DNA of 37,647 bases from an uncultured Lachnospiraceae bacterium (GCA_934385475.1 CAKRPS010000025.1:1-37647); one strand, 5' to 3'. Counted from the stretch's first letter, positions 8,150 through 14,965 are shown. The notes: a model not told the origin generated them from the sequence alone. Program-made: numbers and translations.

Positions 8150-9001
8150 ATGAAGGTAGACTATCATGTGCATACGCAGTTCAGTGATGATTCTGATTAT
8201 GCGATGGAAAATGTGATACAGGATGCCATTGCAATCGGATTGGATGAAATCTGCTTTACGGACCATGTAGACTATGGTATTAAAAAAGACTGGGATGAAC
8301 CGGGAGAAATGATTTACCGGAAAGGTGGGGCAGGTGAGCCGGAGGAAATGCCTCTGGCAAATGTCCATTACCCGACTTATTATGAGACATTTCAGGAAAT
8401 GCGTGCGTTATATGGCGACGAGATTAGTTTAAAACTTGGGCTGGAATTTGGTATGCAGGTACATACAATAGAAAAGTATGAAAAACTGTTTGCAAGATTT
8501 CCTTTTGATTTTATCATTCTTTCGGTTCATGAAGTGGAGGATAAAGAATTCTGGAACCAGGAATTCCAAAAGGATAAAACACAGCAGGAGTATATCGGGC
8601 GTTATTACGAGGAACTGCTTTATCTGGTACAGCATTACCATCATTATAGTGTGCTGGGGCACATGGATTTAATCAAAAGGTATGACAAAGCCGGCAGCTA
8701 TCCATTTGAACAGGTAAGACCGGTTATAACGGATATTTTAAAATGTGTGATTGCCGATGGAAAAGGGATTGAAGTCAACACCTCCAGTTATCGGTACGGA
8801 CTGGATGACCTTATGCCGTCCAGGGATATTTTAAAATTATACCGGGAATTAGGTGGACGCATACTTACCATTGGAAGTGACAGCCATAAGACGGAACATC
8901 TGGGAGCATTTGTGGAGGAAATAAAGCTGGAATTAAAAGCATTAGGCTTTAAAGAATTTTGTACTTTTGATAAAATGAAACCGGTCTATCATCAGTTATG
9001 A
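8150..9001 (+). CDS. PHP-domain phosphoesterase, histidinol-phosphatase (HisJ/HisK type) family
   Basis: The PHP motifs are complete: DYHVHTQFSDDSD, CFTDHVDYG, LSVHEVED, VLGHMDLIKRY and TIGSDSHKTEHLG. This fold binds a trinuclear metal centre; the family dephosphorylates histidinol phosphate in histidine synthesis, but many members act on other phosphate esters and no his genes are nearby. ATG 8150 is preceded by AAAGGAGG at 8130-8137. The 283-residue length is normal. Its place behind a transporter and a sugar acetyltransferase gives no hint of histidine synthesis, so the substrate is open. Confidence 0.88.
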   Translation: MKVDYHVHTQFSDDSDYAMENVIQDAIAIGLDEICFTDHVDYGIKKDWDEPGEMIYRKGGAGEPEEMPLANVHYPTYYETFQEMRALYGDEISLKLGLEFGMQVHTIEKYEKLFARFPFDFIILSVHEVEDKEFWNQEFQKDKTQQEYIGRYYEELLYLVQHYHHYSVLGHMDLIKRYDKAGSYPFEQVRPVITDILKCVIADGKGIEVNTSSYRYGLDDLMPSRDILKLYRELGGRILTIGSDSHKTEHLGAFVEEIKLELKALGFKEFCTFDKMKPVYHQL

Positions 9002-9036
9002 TAGTAAATTTACGGAAATGAGGGAACAAGGGGAAT

Positions 9037-9344
9037 ATGAAAAAATATAAGATTGCAGCTATTCTGATGATTATCCATGGTGGGTTTATGGAAATTGGTG
9101 GTGTGCTTGCCATGATACCGGCGTTAATGGTTGGAATGGATAAATTTGATATAGGGCAGTACTTTTCATTCAAGCTGCCTTACTTTCAGGATAATCTGAA
9201 TATGATGATAGTAATGGGAGCCATGTACGGGATTTTAAGGGTCATAGCTGCCATAGGACTGCTCCGGAACAGAATGTGGGAATTTCCCTGGTACTTATCT
9301 TGATGCAATATTTTGATGGAAAGGCGATAGTGAAACAGAGATAA
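9037..9344 (+). pseudogene. Small multi-helix membrane protein with internal deletion
   Basis: The first 80 residues (ILMIIHGGFMEIGGVLAMIP, later IVMGAMYGILRVIAAIGLL) form an N-terminal pair of membrane segments behind a good start. After RNRMWEFPW the frame ends at 9303. In the next frame the codons read VLILMQYFDGKAIVKQR and stop at 9344, which looks like the natural C-terminus of the same kind of protein. About 40 residues of the middle appear lost with a frame shift. I know relatives only as uncharacterised clostridial membrane proteins. Confidence 0.6.
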
Positions 9345-9345
9345 A

Positions 9346-9369
9346 AAGAGAGGGGTCATTCCCTCTCTT
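9346..9369 (-). terminator. Rho-independent terminator of the XRE gene
   Basis: AAGAGAGGG, a 6-base loop, CCCTCTCTT form a perfect 9-bp stem. Read leftward it is followed by TTTTTATC, so it ends the reverse-strand XRE transcript; the XRE stop codon lies in the hairpin. It may also stop rightward transcription. Confidence 0.75.
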
Positions 9370-9709
9370 CTAATTTACGAAGTTCTTGTAATTTCTTAGC
9401 ATACTCAATAAGCCTGTCTTTATCCACACTGCGGTATACATCAAAAAGGATGCTATCTTTTTCGTATATTTCCTGTGCTGTTTTTGCAGTCTCTTCGTTG
9501 AGATGGTAACTGTTAATATTGGGGGCTTCTCCAGTCAGAAGATACTCCACAGATACATGAAAGTGCTCTGCGATTTTCTGGAGCCTGTCGGCTTTAATAG
9601 TGGCAGCTTTTGCAAGGGAACCATTACTGAACCCTAATTCCTTTTCTAAAGCTTTAATCGATGTGCTGTTGTTTGCGCACAGGTTTCTGATTCGGTCCAT
9701 GGTATTCAT
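9356..9709 (-). CDS. XRE/Cro-cI family transcriptional repressor
   Basis: Residues 1-62 form a helix-turn-helix domain (SIKALEKELGFSNGSLAKA, then KADRLQKIAEHFHVSVEYLLTG), followed by a short charged helical tail. The length of 117 residues is usual for small phage- or element-type repressors. AAGGAG upstream of the ATG at 9709 fixes the start. The gene diverges from a strong rightward promoter, and three similar 14-bp palindromes lie in the shared region, so autoregulation and control of the PBECR gene are likely. Confidence 0.88.
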   Translation of the reverse strand: MNTMDRIRNLCANNSTSIKALEKELGFSNGSLAKAATIKADRLQKIAEHFHVSVEYLLTGEAPNINSYHLNEETAKTAQEIYEKDSILFDVYRSVDKDRLIEYAKKLQELRKLEERE

Positions 9710-9733
9710 AATAACTCCTTTTATAAAAAGTAG

Positions 9734-9747
9734 TAGAAAAAAATCTA
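9734..9747. promoter_or_regulatory. Putative XRE operator 1
   Basis: TAGAAAAAAATCTA, extended to a perfect 7-bp inverted repeat TAGTAGA/TCTACTA (9731-9750). It fits TAGAA-N4-(A/T)TCTA and lies just upstream of the rightward -35 and of the XRE start. Confidence 0.6.
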
Positions 9748-9756
9748 CTAAAAGTA

Positions 9757-9785
9757 TTGACGAGATAAAACAATGTCGGTATACT
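9757..9785 (+). promoter_or_regulatory. Strong sigma-A promoter reading right
   Basis: TTGACG (9757-9762), 17 bases, TATACT (9780-9785). Operators lie on both sides, so the XRE protein probably represses it. Confidence 0.75.
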
Positions 9786-9797
9786 GTAAATTAAGAA

Positions 9798-9811
9798 TAG
9801 AAAAAGTTCTA
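9798..9811. promoter_or_regulatory. Putative XRE operator 2
   Basis: TAGAA-AAAG-TTCTA, a 14-bp palindrome 64 bases after operator 1, just downstream of the promoter. Confidence 0.6.
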
Positions 9812-9858
9812 CCGGAAAATTATAAATAAAAACTTTTGGGGTTTAGATAATATCAGAG

Positions 9859-9872
9859 TAGAATATTTTCTA
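9859..9872. promoter_or_regulatory. Putative XRE operator 3
   Basis: TAGAA-TATT-TTCTA, a 14-bp palindrome 61 bases after operator 2. The near-equal spacing of about six helical turns suggests cooperative or looped binding. In the remaining stretch 9873-10030 I recognise no further feature. Confidence 0.55.
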
Positions 9873-10030
9873 TGGAGTGTCAATTGTAGAATAGAATTAT
9901 TTCGATAACTGCATATTGCTTAAAGACGTGAGAGCAGCGCAGGAGATATAACAAAAGCCGGGGTATGATACAGTCATGCTAAGGTTAAGGGAGTGAAAGG
10001 TTAATCAAAAGAATTTCACAGCCTTATAAA

Positions 10031-10414
10031 ATGGACGTACATAATATAGGGAAAATAGATAAAGAAATATATAAATGTATAACAGAAAGTATTATAACGG
10101 ATGAAGTGGTTATTACAGATAATCAGATTAAACACATTAAAGAACGACATCCCAATGATTACGAACGTTTCTCAGAATATTTTAATGAAATAATTAGTAA
10201 ACCAGATTATATTGTTGAAACGTCAAAACCCAATACAGCCTTGATTCTCAAAGAAATAATTGTGGAAAAAGAACAATTTAAGACAGTGTTGCGATTAGCA
10301 ACATCTGCTGATAATCAGGAGTATAAAAATTCCATAATAACCTTTATGAAAATTGATAAAAAGGAATGGAACAGGTTGTTAAGAAATAAGCGGATTCTTT
10401 ACAAAAGAGAATAA
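10031..10414 (+). CDS. PBECR-like nuclease domain protein (toxin-type), possibly truncated
   Basis: The sequence VVITDNQIKHIKERHPNDY, then PDYIVETSKPNTALILKEI, then VLRLATSADNQEYKNSII resembles the phage Barnase-EndoU-ColicinE5/D-RelE-like (PBECR) domains found at the ends of phage head proteins and polymorphic toxins. These are presumed RNases. Here the domain stands almost alone, 127 residues. The start at 10031 has no clear ribosome binding site, and the frame is open upstream to about 9990 (LIKRISQPYK) in a way that resembles the N-terminal part of the domain, so the gene may be the surviving 3' end of a larger one. No immunity gene is obvious. It lies downstream of the operator-controlled promoter. 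Confidence 0.65.
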   Translation: MDVHNIGKIDKEIYKCITESIITDEVVITDNQIKHIKERHPNDYERFSEYFNEIISKPDYIVETSKPNTALILKEIIVEKEQFKTVLRLATSADNQEYKNSIITFMKIDKKEWNRLLRNKRILYKRE

Positions 10415-10426
10415 GAATGTTATACA
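10398..10426 (+). promoter_or_regulatory. Promoter of the structured leader RNA
   Basis: TTTACA (10398-10403), exactly 17 bases, TATACA (10421-10426). Transcription would begin near A10433, the first base of the leader's closing stem. It overlaps the end of the preceding gene. Confidence 0.75.
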
Positions 10427-10432
10427 TAAAAT

Positions 10433-10645
10433 ATAGGCGGTTTTGCTTGAGGTGGAAGAATACGTCCGATCCACACGCCGATGGTTTGACAGGGGTAACC
10501 CGAGAGATGCAGGAGAAGCGGACGCCTGCCAAGCAATCGCCTATCTAAAGATTGTTCAGCCCCATAGGTGTTATCCTTGGTTAGGGATAACTAGTTGGGA
10601 ACTAAAGGAAACCGCTGATGTCTCTTGTAGGCTTAGGAGAAAACT
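10433..10645 (+). ncRNA. Structured leader RNA, candidate riboswitch or raiA-like RNA
   Basis: Seen directly: a closing stem ATAGGCGG/TCGCCTAT (10433-10440 with 10537-10544, extended by TTGC/GCAA); hairpin GTGGA/TCCAC (10452-10456, 10470-10474); hairpin GGG-GTAA-CCC (10492-10501, a GNRA tetraloop); hairpin GCAGG/CCTGC (10509-10513, 10525-10529). The loops of the first and third contain CGTCCG (10463-10468) and CGGACG (10519-10524), a perfect 6-bp loop-loop pairing. A second domain is closed by TCAGC/GCTGA (10556-10560, 10614-10618) and holds GTTATCC/GGATAAC and TAGTT/AACTA hairpins. Finally TCTCTT/AGGAGA (10621-10626, 10635-10640) covers the ribosome binding site of the next gene. The promoter places the RNA start at the closing stem. 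I cannot match it to a known riboswitch; raiA-motif RNA is the known class that comes to mind, unconfirmed. Confidence 0.7.
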
Positions 10646-10936
10646 ATGGGAAAAATGATGTTACTTGTAAGATATAAAGCAAAACCCGGCACAAGAGAGA
10701 TTTATATAAATGAAGTAATGTCTTCGGGGATTTTGCAAAAAATCAGGGAAGAAGATGGATGTGTCTCCTATGATTATTACTATGATGTGGCAGAACCGGA
10801 GGAGATACTTCTTATTGAAGAATGGCAGTCTGAGGAACAGCAAAAGCAGCATTTGCAGACAGAACATATGAAGATTTTAAAAGCAATAAAAGAGAAGTAT
10901 GTGCTGGAGACATCTGTTCGGAAGATTATGGTGTAG
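10646..10936 (+). CDS. Antibiotic biosynthesis monooxygenase (ABM/YgiN-like) family protein
   Basis: This 96-residue dimeric ferredoxin-like barrel family includes quinol monooxygenases and heme-degrading or electrophile-handling enzymes. Visible features are the opening strand LLVRYKAKPG, the helix REIYINEVMSSG, EDGCVSYDYYYDVAEPEEILLIEEWQ and the histidine motif LQTEHM. It is complete. The start follows AGGAG at 10635-10639. It is the only gene directly behind the 213-base structured leader, so its translation may be switched by that RNA. The substrate is unknown. Confidence 0.88.
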   Translation: MGKMMLLVRYKAKPGTREIYINEVMSSGILQKIREEDGCVSYDYYYDVAEPEEILLIEEWQSEEQQKQHLQTEHMKILKAIKEKYVLETSVRKIMV

Positions 10937-10981
10937 GTGAAAAAAACACAAGCAGATCTGAAATAAAGTTAATGAAGTCTA

Positions 10982-11009
10982 TTGTGTTACTTTTGGAGTA
11001 TGTTATAGT
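10982..11009 (+). promoter_or_regulatory. Possible promoter of the XRE-cupin operon
   Basis: TTGTGT (10982-10987), 16 bases, TATAGT (11004-11009), about 40 bases ahead of the start codon. Confidence 0.4.
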
Positions 11010-11049
11010 ATACAAAAAGATGCTATTGCACGCAAAGAGGAGCTTACTT

Positions 11050-11607
11050 ATGTCTGAACCGGTAAATACAATAGGAGAGCGTTTGAAAGAAATACGTACA
11101 AGCCGTAGCCTGACTTTAGAGGATGCTGCCAAAGCAACCGGGGTCAGTAAACCAATGTTAGGACAGATTGAAAGAGGACAATCAGTTCCGACAATCACTG
11201 TGTTATGGAAAATAGCAACTGGATTGAAGGTACCATTATCTTCCTTTTTAGAGCAGCCACAGGCAGAGTATACGGTTGCTGGCATGGAACAGACAAACAT
11301 TATTACTGAAGATGACGGGCGTATGATAGCGTATCCATTGTTTCCGTATGACCCGATACGAAATATAGAGATTTTTCACATCGATTTTCTGGCTGGCTGT
11401 AGTCATGCTTCGGAGCGGCATGATACCGGCGTGGAAGAATATCTTTTAGTTCAGAATGGAACTTTGCAGCTTATCCTGAACGGACAGGAAATTACAGTAA
11501 GAGAAAAACAGGCGATTCGTTTCAAGGCAGATATACCACACAGCTATTGCAATCCGTTTGATGAGCCGTGTGCCGTTTACAATATCATCTTTTATCCACA
11601 TTATTAG
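11050..11607 (+). CDS. XRE family regulator with C-terminal cupin sensor
   Basis: Residues 10-65 are a helix-turn-helix domain (IGERLKEIRTSRSLTLEDAA, KATGVSKPMLGQIERGQSVP); residues 105-185 are a cupin fold (HDTGVEEYLLVQNGTLQLIL, FKADIPHSYCNP). Such proteins sense a small molecule and often control an adjacent catabolic or detoxifying gene. GAGGAG at 11037-11042 selects ATG 11050. The MBL hydrolase remnant follows 12 bases later and was presumably its co-transcribed target. Confidence 0.9.
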   Translation: MSEPVNTIGERLKEIRTSRSLTLEDAAKATGVSKPMLGQIERGQSVPTITVLWKIATGLKVPLSSFLEQPQAEYTVAGMEQTNIITEDDGRMIAYPLFPYDPIRNIEIFHIDFLAGCSHASERHDTGVEEYLLVQNGTLQLILNGQEITVREKQAIRFKADIPHSYCNPFDEPCAVYNIIFYPHY

Positions 11608-11619
11608 GGAGGGAACACC

Positions 11620-12385
11620 ATGTATGAACTGATACAACTTTCTGAACGTACCTATTACATTAAGAGTCCTACGAACATTGGACTTGTAAAGCTGGATGAT
11701 AAGAATGTCTGCCTGATCGACAGCGGAAATGACAAAGACGCAGGACGAAAGGTACGGCAAATATTAGACACAAATGGATGGAATTTAACAGCCATCTATA
11801 ACACGCATGCAAATGCCGATCATATCGGAGGAAACAGGTATTTGCAAGGACAGACAGGATGTAAAATTTATGTTCCCGGAATTGACTGCGTCTTTACCAG
11901 ATATCCGGTTCTGGAGCCTTCATTTTTGTATGGTGGATATCCGCCGAAGGATCTGCGGCATAAGTTTCTATTGGCGCAGGAAAGCGAGGCTGAGGAGCTG
12001 GCAGCAGACAAATTGCCGAAAGGGTTTGAGACAATCAAATTGCCCGGTCATTTTTTTGATATGGTGGGGTTCCGAACCCCGGATGATGTGGTTTTTCTGG
12101 CTGATTGTCTGTCAAGCCGGGAGATATTGGACAAGTACCAGATTGGTTTTATCTATGATGTTGCCGCCTATCTGGAAACAAAACATTTTAGACCTGTGTG
12201 CAGAGCCGGTCTGTTTTGAGGATATTCTGCAAAGACTGTTTACGGAGTATGGGCTGAATATGAATTTTGAACAGTATGTGCTGGTGGGAAGTACAGTCCG
12301 CTCTTACCTTGCGTGGTTAAAAGATACCGGGAAGTTAAGCGCCCGGTTTGAAAATAACAGAATGCTTTGGAGAAAAACTCTCTGA
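11620..12385 (+). pseudogene. MBL-fold metallo-hydrolase broken by an internal deletion
   Basis: The first 190 residues show the metallo-beta-lactamase fold: LVKLDDKNVCLIDSGNDKDA, NTHANADHIGGN (the HxHxDH motif appears as HANADH, first histidine intact), KLPGHFFDMVGF and VVFLADCLSS. After YDVAAYLET the frame runs out at 12219. The next frame resumes with ILDLCAEPVCFEDILQRLF and FEQYVLVGSTVRSYLAWL and stops at 12385, as expected for this protein's C-terminal helical domain. About 40 residues including the last metal-ligand histidine region are missing. Translation starts from AGGGAGGGAA. Confidence 0.75.
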
Positions 12386-12452
12386 TTTCCACGGTTCCGT
12401 AGCTATGATACAATGGAAACACAATTAAGCAAGATACGGAGGATAAAAGGGT

Positions 12453-12914
12453 ATGCCTGAAGCAGAAAACAAGACATTTCGTGTTAAAACAGATGGATTT
12501 TTTGGAGAACTGTTCCTTCCGTCAAAAGACAAGTATCCGGGAAAAGCGCTCATCTGTTTCAGTGGTAGTGATGGGGGAATGGAGCTGGCGCGGACACTGG
12601 CAGGTGTTTTTAAGACACAGGGGCTGACAACACTGGCACTGTTGGCGGGAAGTCTTCTGCCGGAACTGGTCAATGCAGTAATTGCGAAAAGGGCATCTCT
12701 TTTGTACCTGGAAGCTGTTGGAGTTTTCATGGAAAATAATTTCTCATACGACTACAGGCATTTAAGCTATGATTACGGCGGGCATATGTTTGTTCCGATG
12801 GAATTTGGACAGACAAAGCTTTTCAAAGGTGACCGTGGAAAAAATAAAGAGCAGGGACTGAAGGCACGCCTGGATTCCCTTGAGAAAACCCTGGAGTTTG
12901 TTTCCAAATGGTGA
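12453..12914 (+). pseudogene. Internally deleted acyl-CoA thioester hydrolase / BAAT-like alpha/beta hydrolase
   Basis: The N-terminus (DGFFGELFLPS, ALICFSGSDGGMELARTLAG, QGLTTLAL) and C-terminus (RHLSYDYGGHMFVPME with the catalytic histidine) match bile-acid-CoA:amino acid N-acyltransferase/thioesterase-like proteins, normally above 300 residues. Here only 153 remain in one open frame. The nucleophile elbow, usually GxSxGAELAL before AGSLLPELVNAVIA, is missing: GLTTLAL is joined to LAGSLLPELVNAVIA. A second loss follows AVIA. The join falls at a CTGGCACTG (LAL) sequence that probably occurred at both sides. The product should be catalytically dead although the frame is open. Confidence 0.7.
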
Positions 12915-12929
12915 AATAGGAAACCTCTC

Positions 12930-12960
12930 TTGACTTTTCCCCTACGGCAAGGTTTACACT
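12930..12960 (+). promoter_or_regulatory. MerR-type promoter with 19-bp spacer
   Basis: TTGACT (12930-12935), exactly 19 bases, TACACT (12955-12960). An overlong spacer with a dyad (CTTG 12929-12932, CAAG 12948-12951; also AAACCT 12921-12926 and AGGTTT 12950-12955) is the hallmark of promoters activated by MerR proteins twisting the DNA. It lies directly ahead of a MerR gene, so positive autoregulation is expected. Confidence 0.75.
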
Positions 12961-12984
12961 GCAGCATGATAAGGAGGACTACCA

Positions 12985-13818
12985 ATGTTATCGATTGGAG
13001 AATTTTCCAACATATGCAAGGTGTCTACCAAGACACTTCGTTATTATGCGAAAATAGGATTGCTGGAACCCAGTGAGGTCAATCCCGAAAACGGTTATCG
13101 CTACTATTCGATTGATCAGCTTGAAAAAATGCTGTTCATCAACCGCTTAAAGGCGTACTCCTTTTCGCTGGAGGAAATCAAGGCAATTATGCAGTCGGAA
13201 GAAACACGGGAAGATAAACTGCACCATGCTTTCCTTCAAAAGAAACAGGAAATCGAAAAAAAGGTTCAGGATTACAGCCAGATCTTAGAGCAGCTGGAGG
13301 ACGACATATCGACTGTGGAGCAGGGAAGATCCATTATGTCCTATATGGATGAGATAGATGTCCAGCTTGTGGATGTACCGGAAATGTATCTTCTTTCAAT
13401 CAGGGAGATGGTACATGTGGAAGATTATCCAGACGAATATGCAAGGCGTTATGGAAAATTGTACAGAAGGATTGCAGTTGATAAGCTGACCATGTGTGGT
13501 GCACCGATGGTGCTTTTTCACAGTGAAGAACCTTCTCCTTCCGGCTTTGATACCGAGTTTGCGATCCCGGTGCAGGAATATGCCACAGGCACAAGAGATT
13601 TCTGTCCCGGCCTGTGTCTGAAAACGGTTGTGCGGGGGCCGTACACGGAGCTTTCTTCGGTATACACCAAACAGATACAGTGGGCGGCAAAAGAAGGATA
13701 TCGGTGCACAGATGCGCTGTTTGAAGTTTATGTGACAGACCCATACCAGATCGCAGATGCGAAAGATAACATTACGGAAGTCTATTATCCTGTTAAAAAG
13801 ATCGTGCGTAAGAATTAA
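12985..13818 (+). CDS. MerR family regulator with GyrI-like effector-binding domain
   Basis: Residues 1-70 are the MerR winged helix (MLSIGEFSNICKVSTKTLRY, YYAKIGLLEPSEVNP, GYRYYSIDQLEKM), residues 75-115 a dimerising coiled coil, and the C-terminal 150 residues a GyrI/BmrR-like ligand pocket (VQLVDVPEMYLLSIREMV, FEVYVTDPYQ). Such proteins sense drugs or other hydrophobic molecules and activate efflux or detoxification genes. The start follows AAGGAGG. The serine hydrolase gene begins 26 bases after its stop and is probably co-transcribed. Confidence 0.93.
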   Translation: MLSIGEFSNICKVSTKTLRYYAKIGLLEPSEVNPENGYRYYSIDQLEKMLFINRLKAYSFSLEEIKAIMQSEETREDKLHHAFLQKKQEIEKKVQDYSQILEQLEDDISTVEQGRSIMSYMDEIDVQLVDVPEMYLLSIREMVHVEDYPDEYARRYGKLYRRIAVDKLTMCGAPMVLFHSEEPSPSGFDTEFAIPVQEYATGTRDFCPGLCLKTVVRGPYTELSSVYTKQIQWAAKEGYRCTDALFEVYVTDPYQIADAKDNITEVYYPVKKIVRKN

Positions 13819-13844
13819 ATAAGGACGTACGCCTTGGAGGGAAA

Positions 13845-14828
13845 ATGATGCAGGAAAAATTAGACAAAATTGAGAAAATGGAAACGATCATTGATACGGA
13901 CTACAGCAAGATGGCAGGGATTGTGGTCATGAAAGACGGAAAAGCCGTTTATGAGAATTATTTTCATGGATGTACACAGGCCAACCGGTTCAATATTTTT
14001 TCAGCAACCAAAAGTATCCTTTCTATATTACTGGGGATTGCGATCGACAAAGGGTATCTCGATGGCATTGACCGGAAAATATTGGACTTTTATCCGGAAT
14101 ATATTGTTAAGAGAGGCGAAAAGACAATACAGAATATCACGATCAGAGACATGCTTACCATGACCGTTCCTTATAAATATAAATACAATCCATTTACGAA
14201 ATATTTTACAAGCGCGGACTGGGTGAAGTTTTCCCTGGATGTATTGGGAGGAAAAGGGCAGATAGGAGAGTTCCGGTATGCTCCAATCGTCGGACCTGAT
14301 ATATTGTCGGGTATTCTTGTAAAAGTCACAGGGCAGTCTGTATTTGATTTTGCAACAGAGAACCTGTTTGCCCCATTAGGCATCACTGTTGAAAAAAATA
14401 TTACTTTCCATAACAAGGAGGAACAGATGGCCTTTTATAAAGCAACCGATATGAGCGTCTGGGTTGCGGGACCGACAGGTGTAAACGCCGCGGGATGGGG
14501 ACTTACTCTTTCTCCGGTGGATATGGCTAAGATAGGACAAATGCTCTTGAACGGTGGTACATGGAATGGAAAACGTATCGTTTCCGAAAAATGGATAGCT
14601 GAAAGTACATCAGAACACAGCAGGTGGAAACAGCTTGATCTGCCATATGGATATCTGTGGTGGATTTTTGAACAGGATAAGAGCTATGCGGCGATAGGCG
14701 ATGGTGGCAACATCATCTATGTCAGCCGGGACAAAAATATGGTGGTTGCGATCACCTCGCTTTTCTATCCAAGAGCCAAGGACAGGATTGAGTTTATTAA
14801 GGAATATGTCGACCCCATTTGGGGATAA
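13845..14828 (+). CDS. Serine hydrolase of the beta-lactamase (class C-like) family
   Basis: The product is 327 residues without a signal peptide, so it acts in the cytoplasm. The nucleophile motif is SATK (FNIFSATKSILSILLGIA); the usual tyrosine motif YxN appears as FRYAPI, with proline-isoleucine after the alanine rather than asparagine; the KTG-equivalent is GDGGN. The family includes esterases and peptidases rather than true beta-lactamases. It follows the MerR gene, suggesting that this regulator controls it. GGAGGG precedes ATG 13845; a second ATG at 13848 is equally possible. Confidence 0.88.
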   Translation: MMQEKLDKIEKMETIIDTDYSKMAGIVVMKDGKAVYENYFHGCTQANRFNIFSATKSILSILLGIAIDKGYLDGIDRKILDFYPEYIVKRGEKTIQNITIRDMLTMTVPYKYKYNPFTKYFTSADWVKFSLDVLGGKGQIGEFRYAPIVGPDILSGILVKVTGQSVFDFATENLFAPLGITVEKNITFHNKEEQMAFYKATDMSVWVAGPTGVNAAGWGLTLSPVDMAKIGQMLLNGGTWNGKRIVSEKWIAESTSEHSRWKQLDLPYGYLWWIFEQDKSYAAIGDGGNIIYVSRDKNMVVAITSLFYPRAKDRIEFIKEYVDPIWG

Positions 14829-14897
14829 AAGACGAATTGACAATAGGGGAAGGATTTTTTATGGGAATGTCAGTTTGTTATTTTAGCAGATTTTAAG

Positions 14898-14934
14898 GAG
14901 CCGGATAGTAAAAAAGTCCGGCTCTATTCTATTG
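14898..14934 (+). terminator. Terminator hairpin GAGCCGGA, copy 1
   Basis: GAGCCGGA, an 11-base A-rich loop, TCCGGCTC (14898-14924), followed by TATTCTATTG. It ends the MerR-hydrolase transcript. A near-identical hairpin lies at 18695-18720. Confidence 0.7.
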
Positions 14935-14965
14935 TAAAAGAATCTGTTCGGTTTTCTGTTTTCCG

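Noticed and set aside
8150..9001. Assignment to histidine biosynthesis (hisJ/hisK symbol)
   Set aside because: The PHP family has many substrates and no his genes are nearby, so no gene symbol is given.
10433..10645. Group I or group II intron, T-box or cobalamin riboswitch
   Set aside because: I found no intron domain V or P7-like core, no GGUGG-type T-box antiterminator and no cobalamin-box sequence.
10443..10658. A 71-codon open frame inside the structured leader
   Set aside because: It overlaps a promoter-driven RNA whose bases are explained by helices, has no ribosome binding site and runs into the next gene in another frame.
11807..12385. Separate 192-codon gene overlapping the MBL gene
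   Set aside because: Only its end (from about 12190) reads as sensible protein; the rest is the shifted frame of the MBL gene.
1..13000. Whole first section as an integrated prophage or ICE
   Set aside because: No integrase, relaxase, capsid or attachment-site pair was found; only the XRE-PBECR pair hints at such an origin.
13400..13744. Reverse-strand frames under the MerR gene and under many other genes
   Set aside because: Their composition is that of antisense translations, without ribosome binding sites or recognisable motifs.
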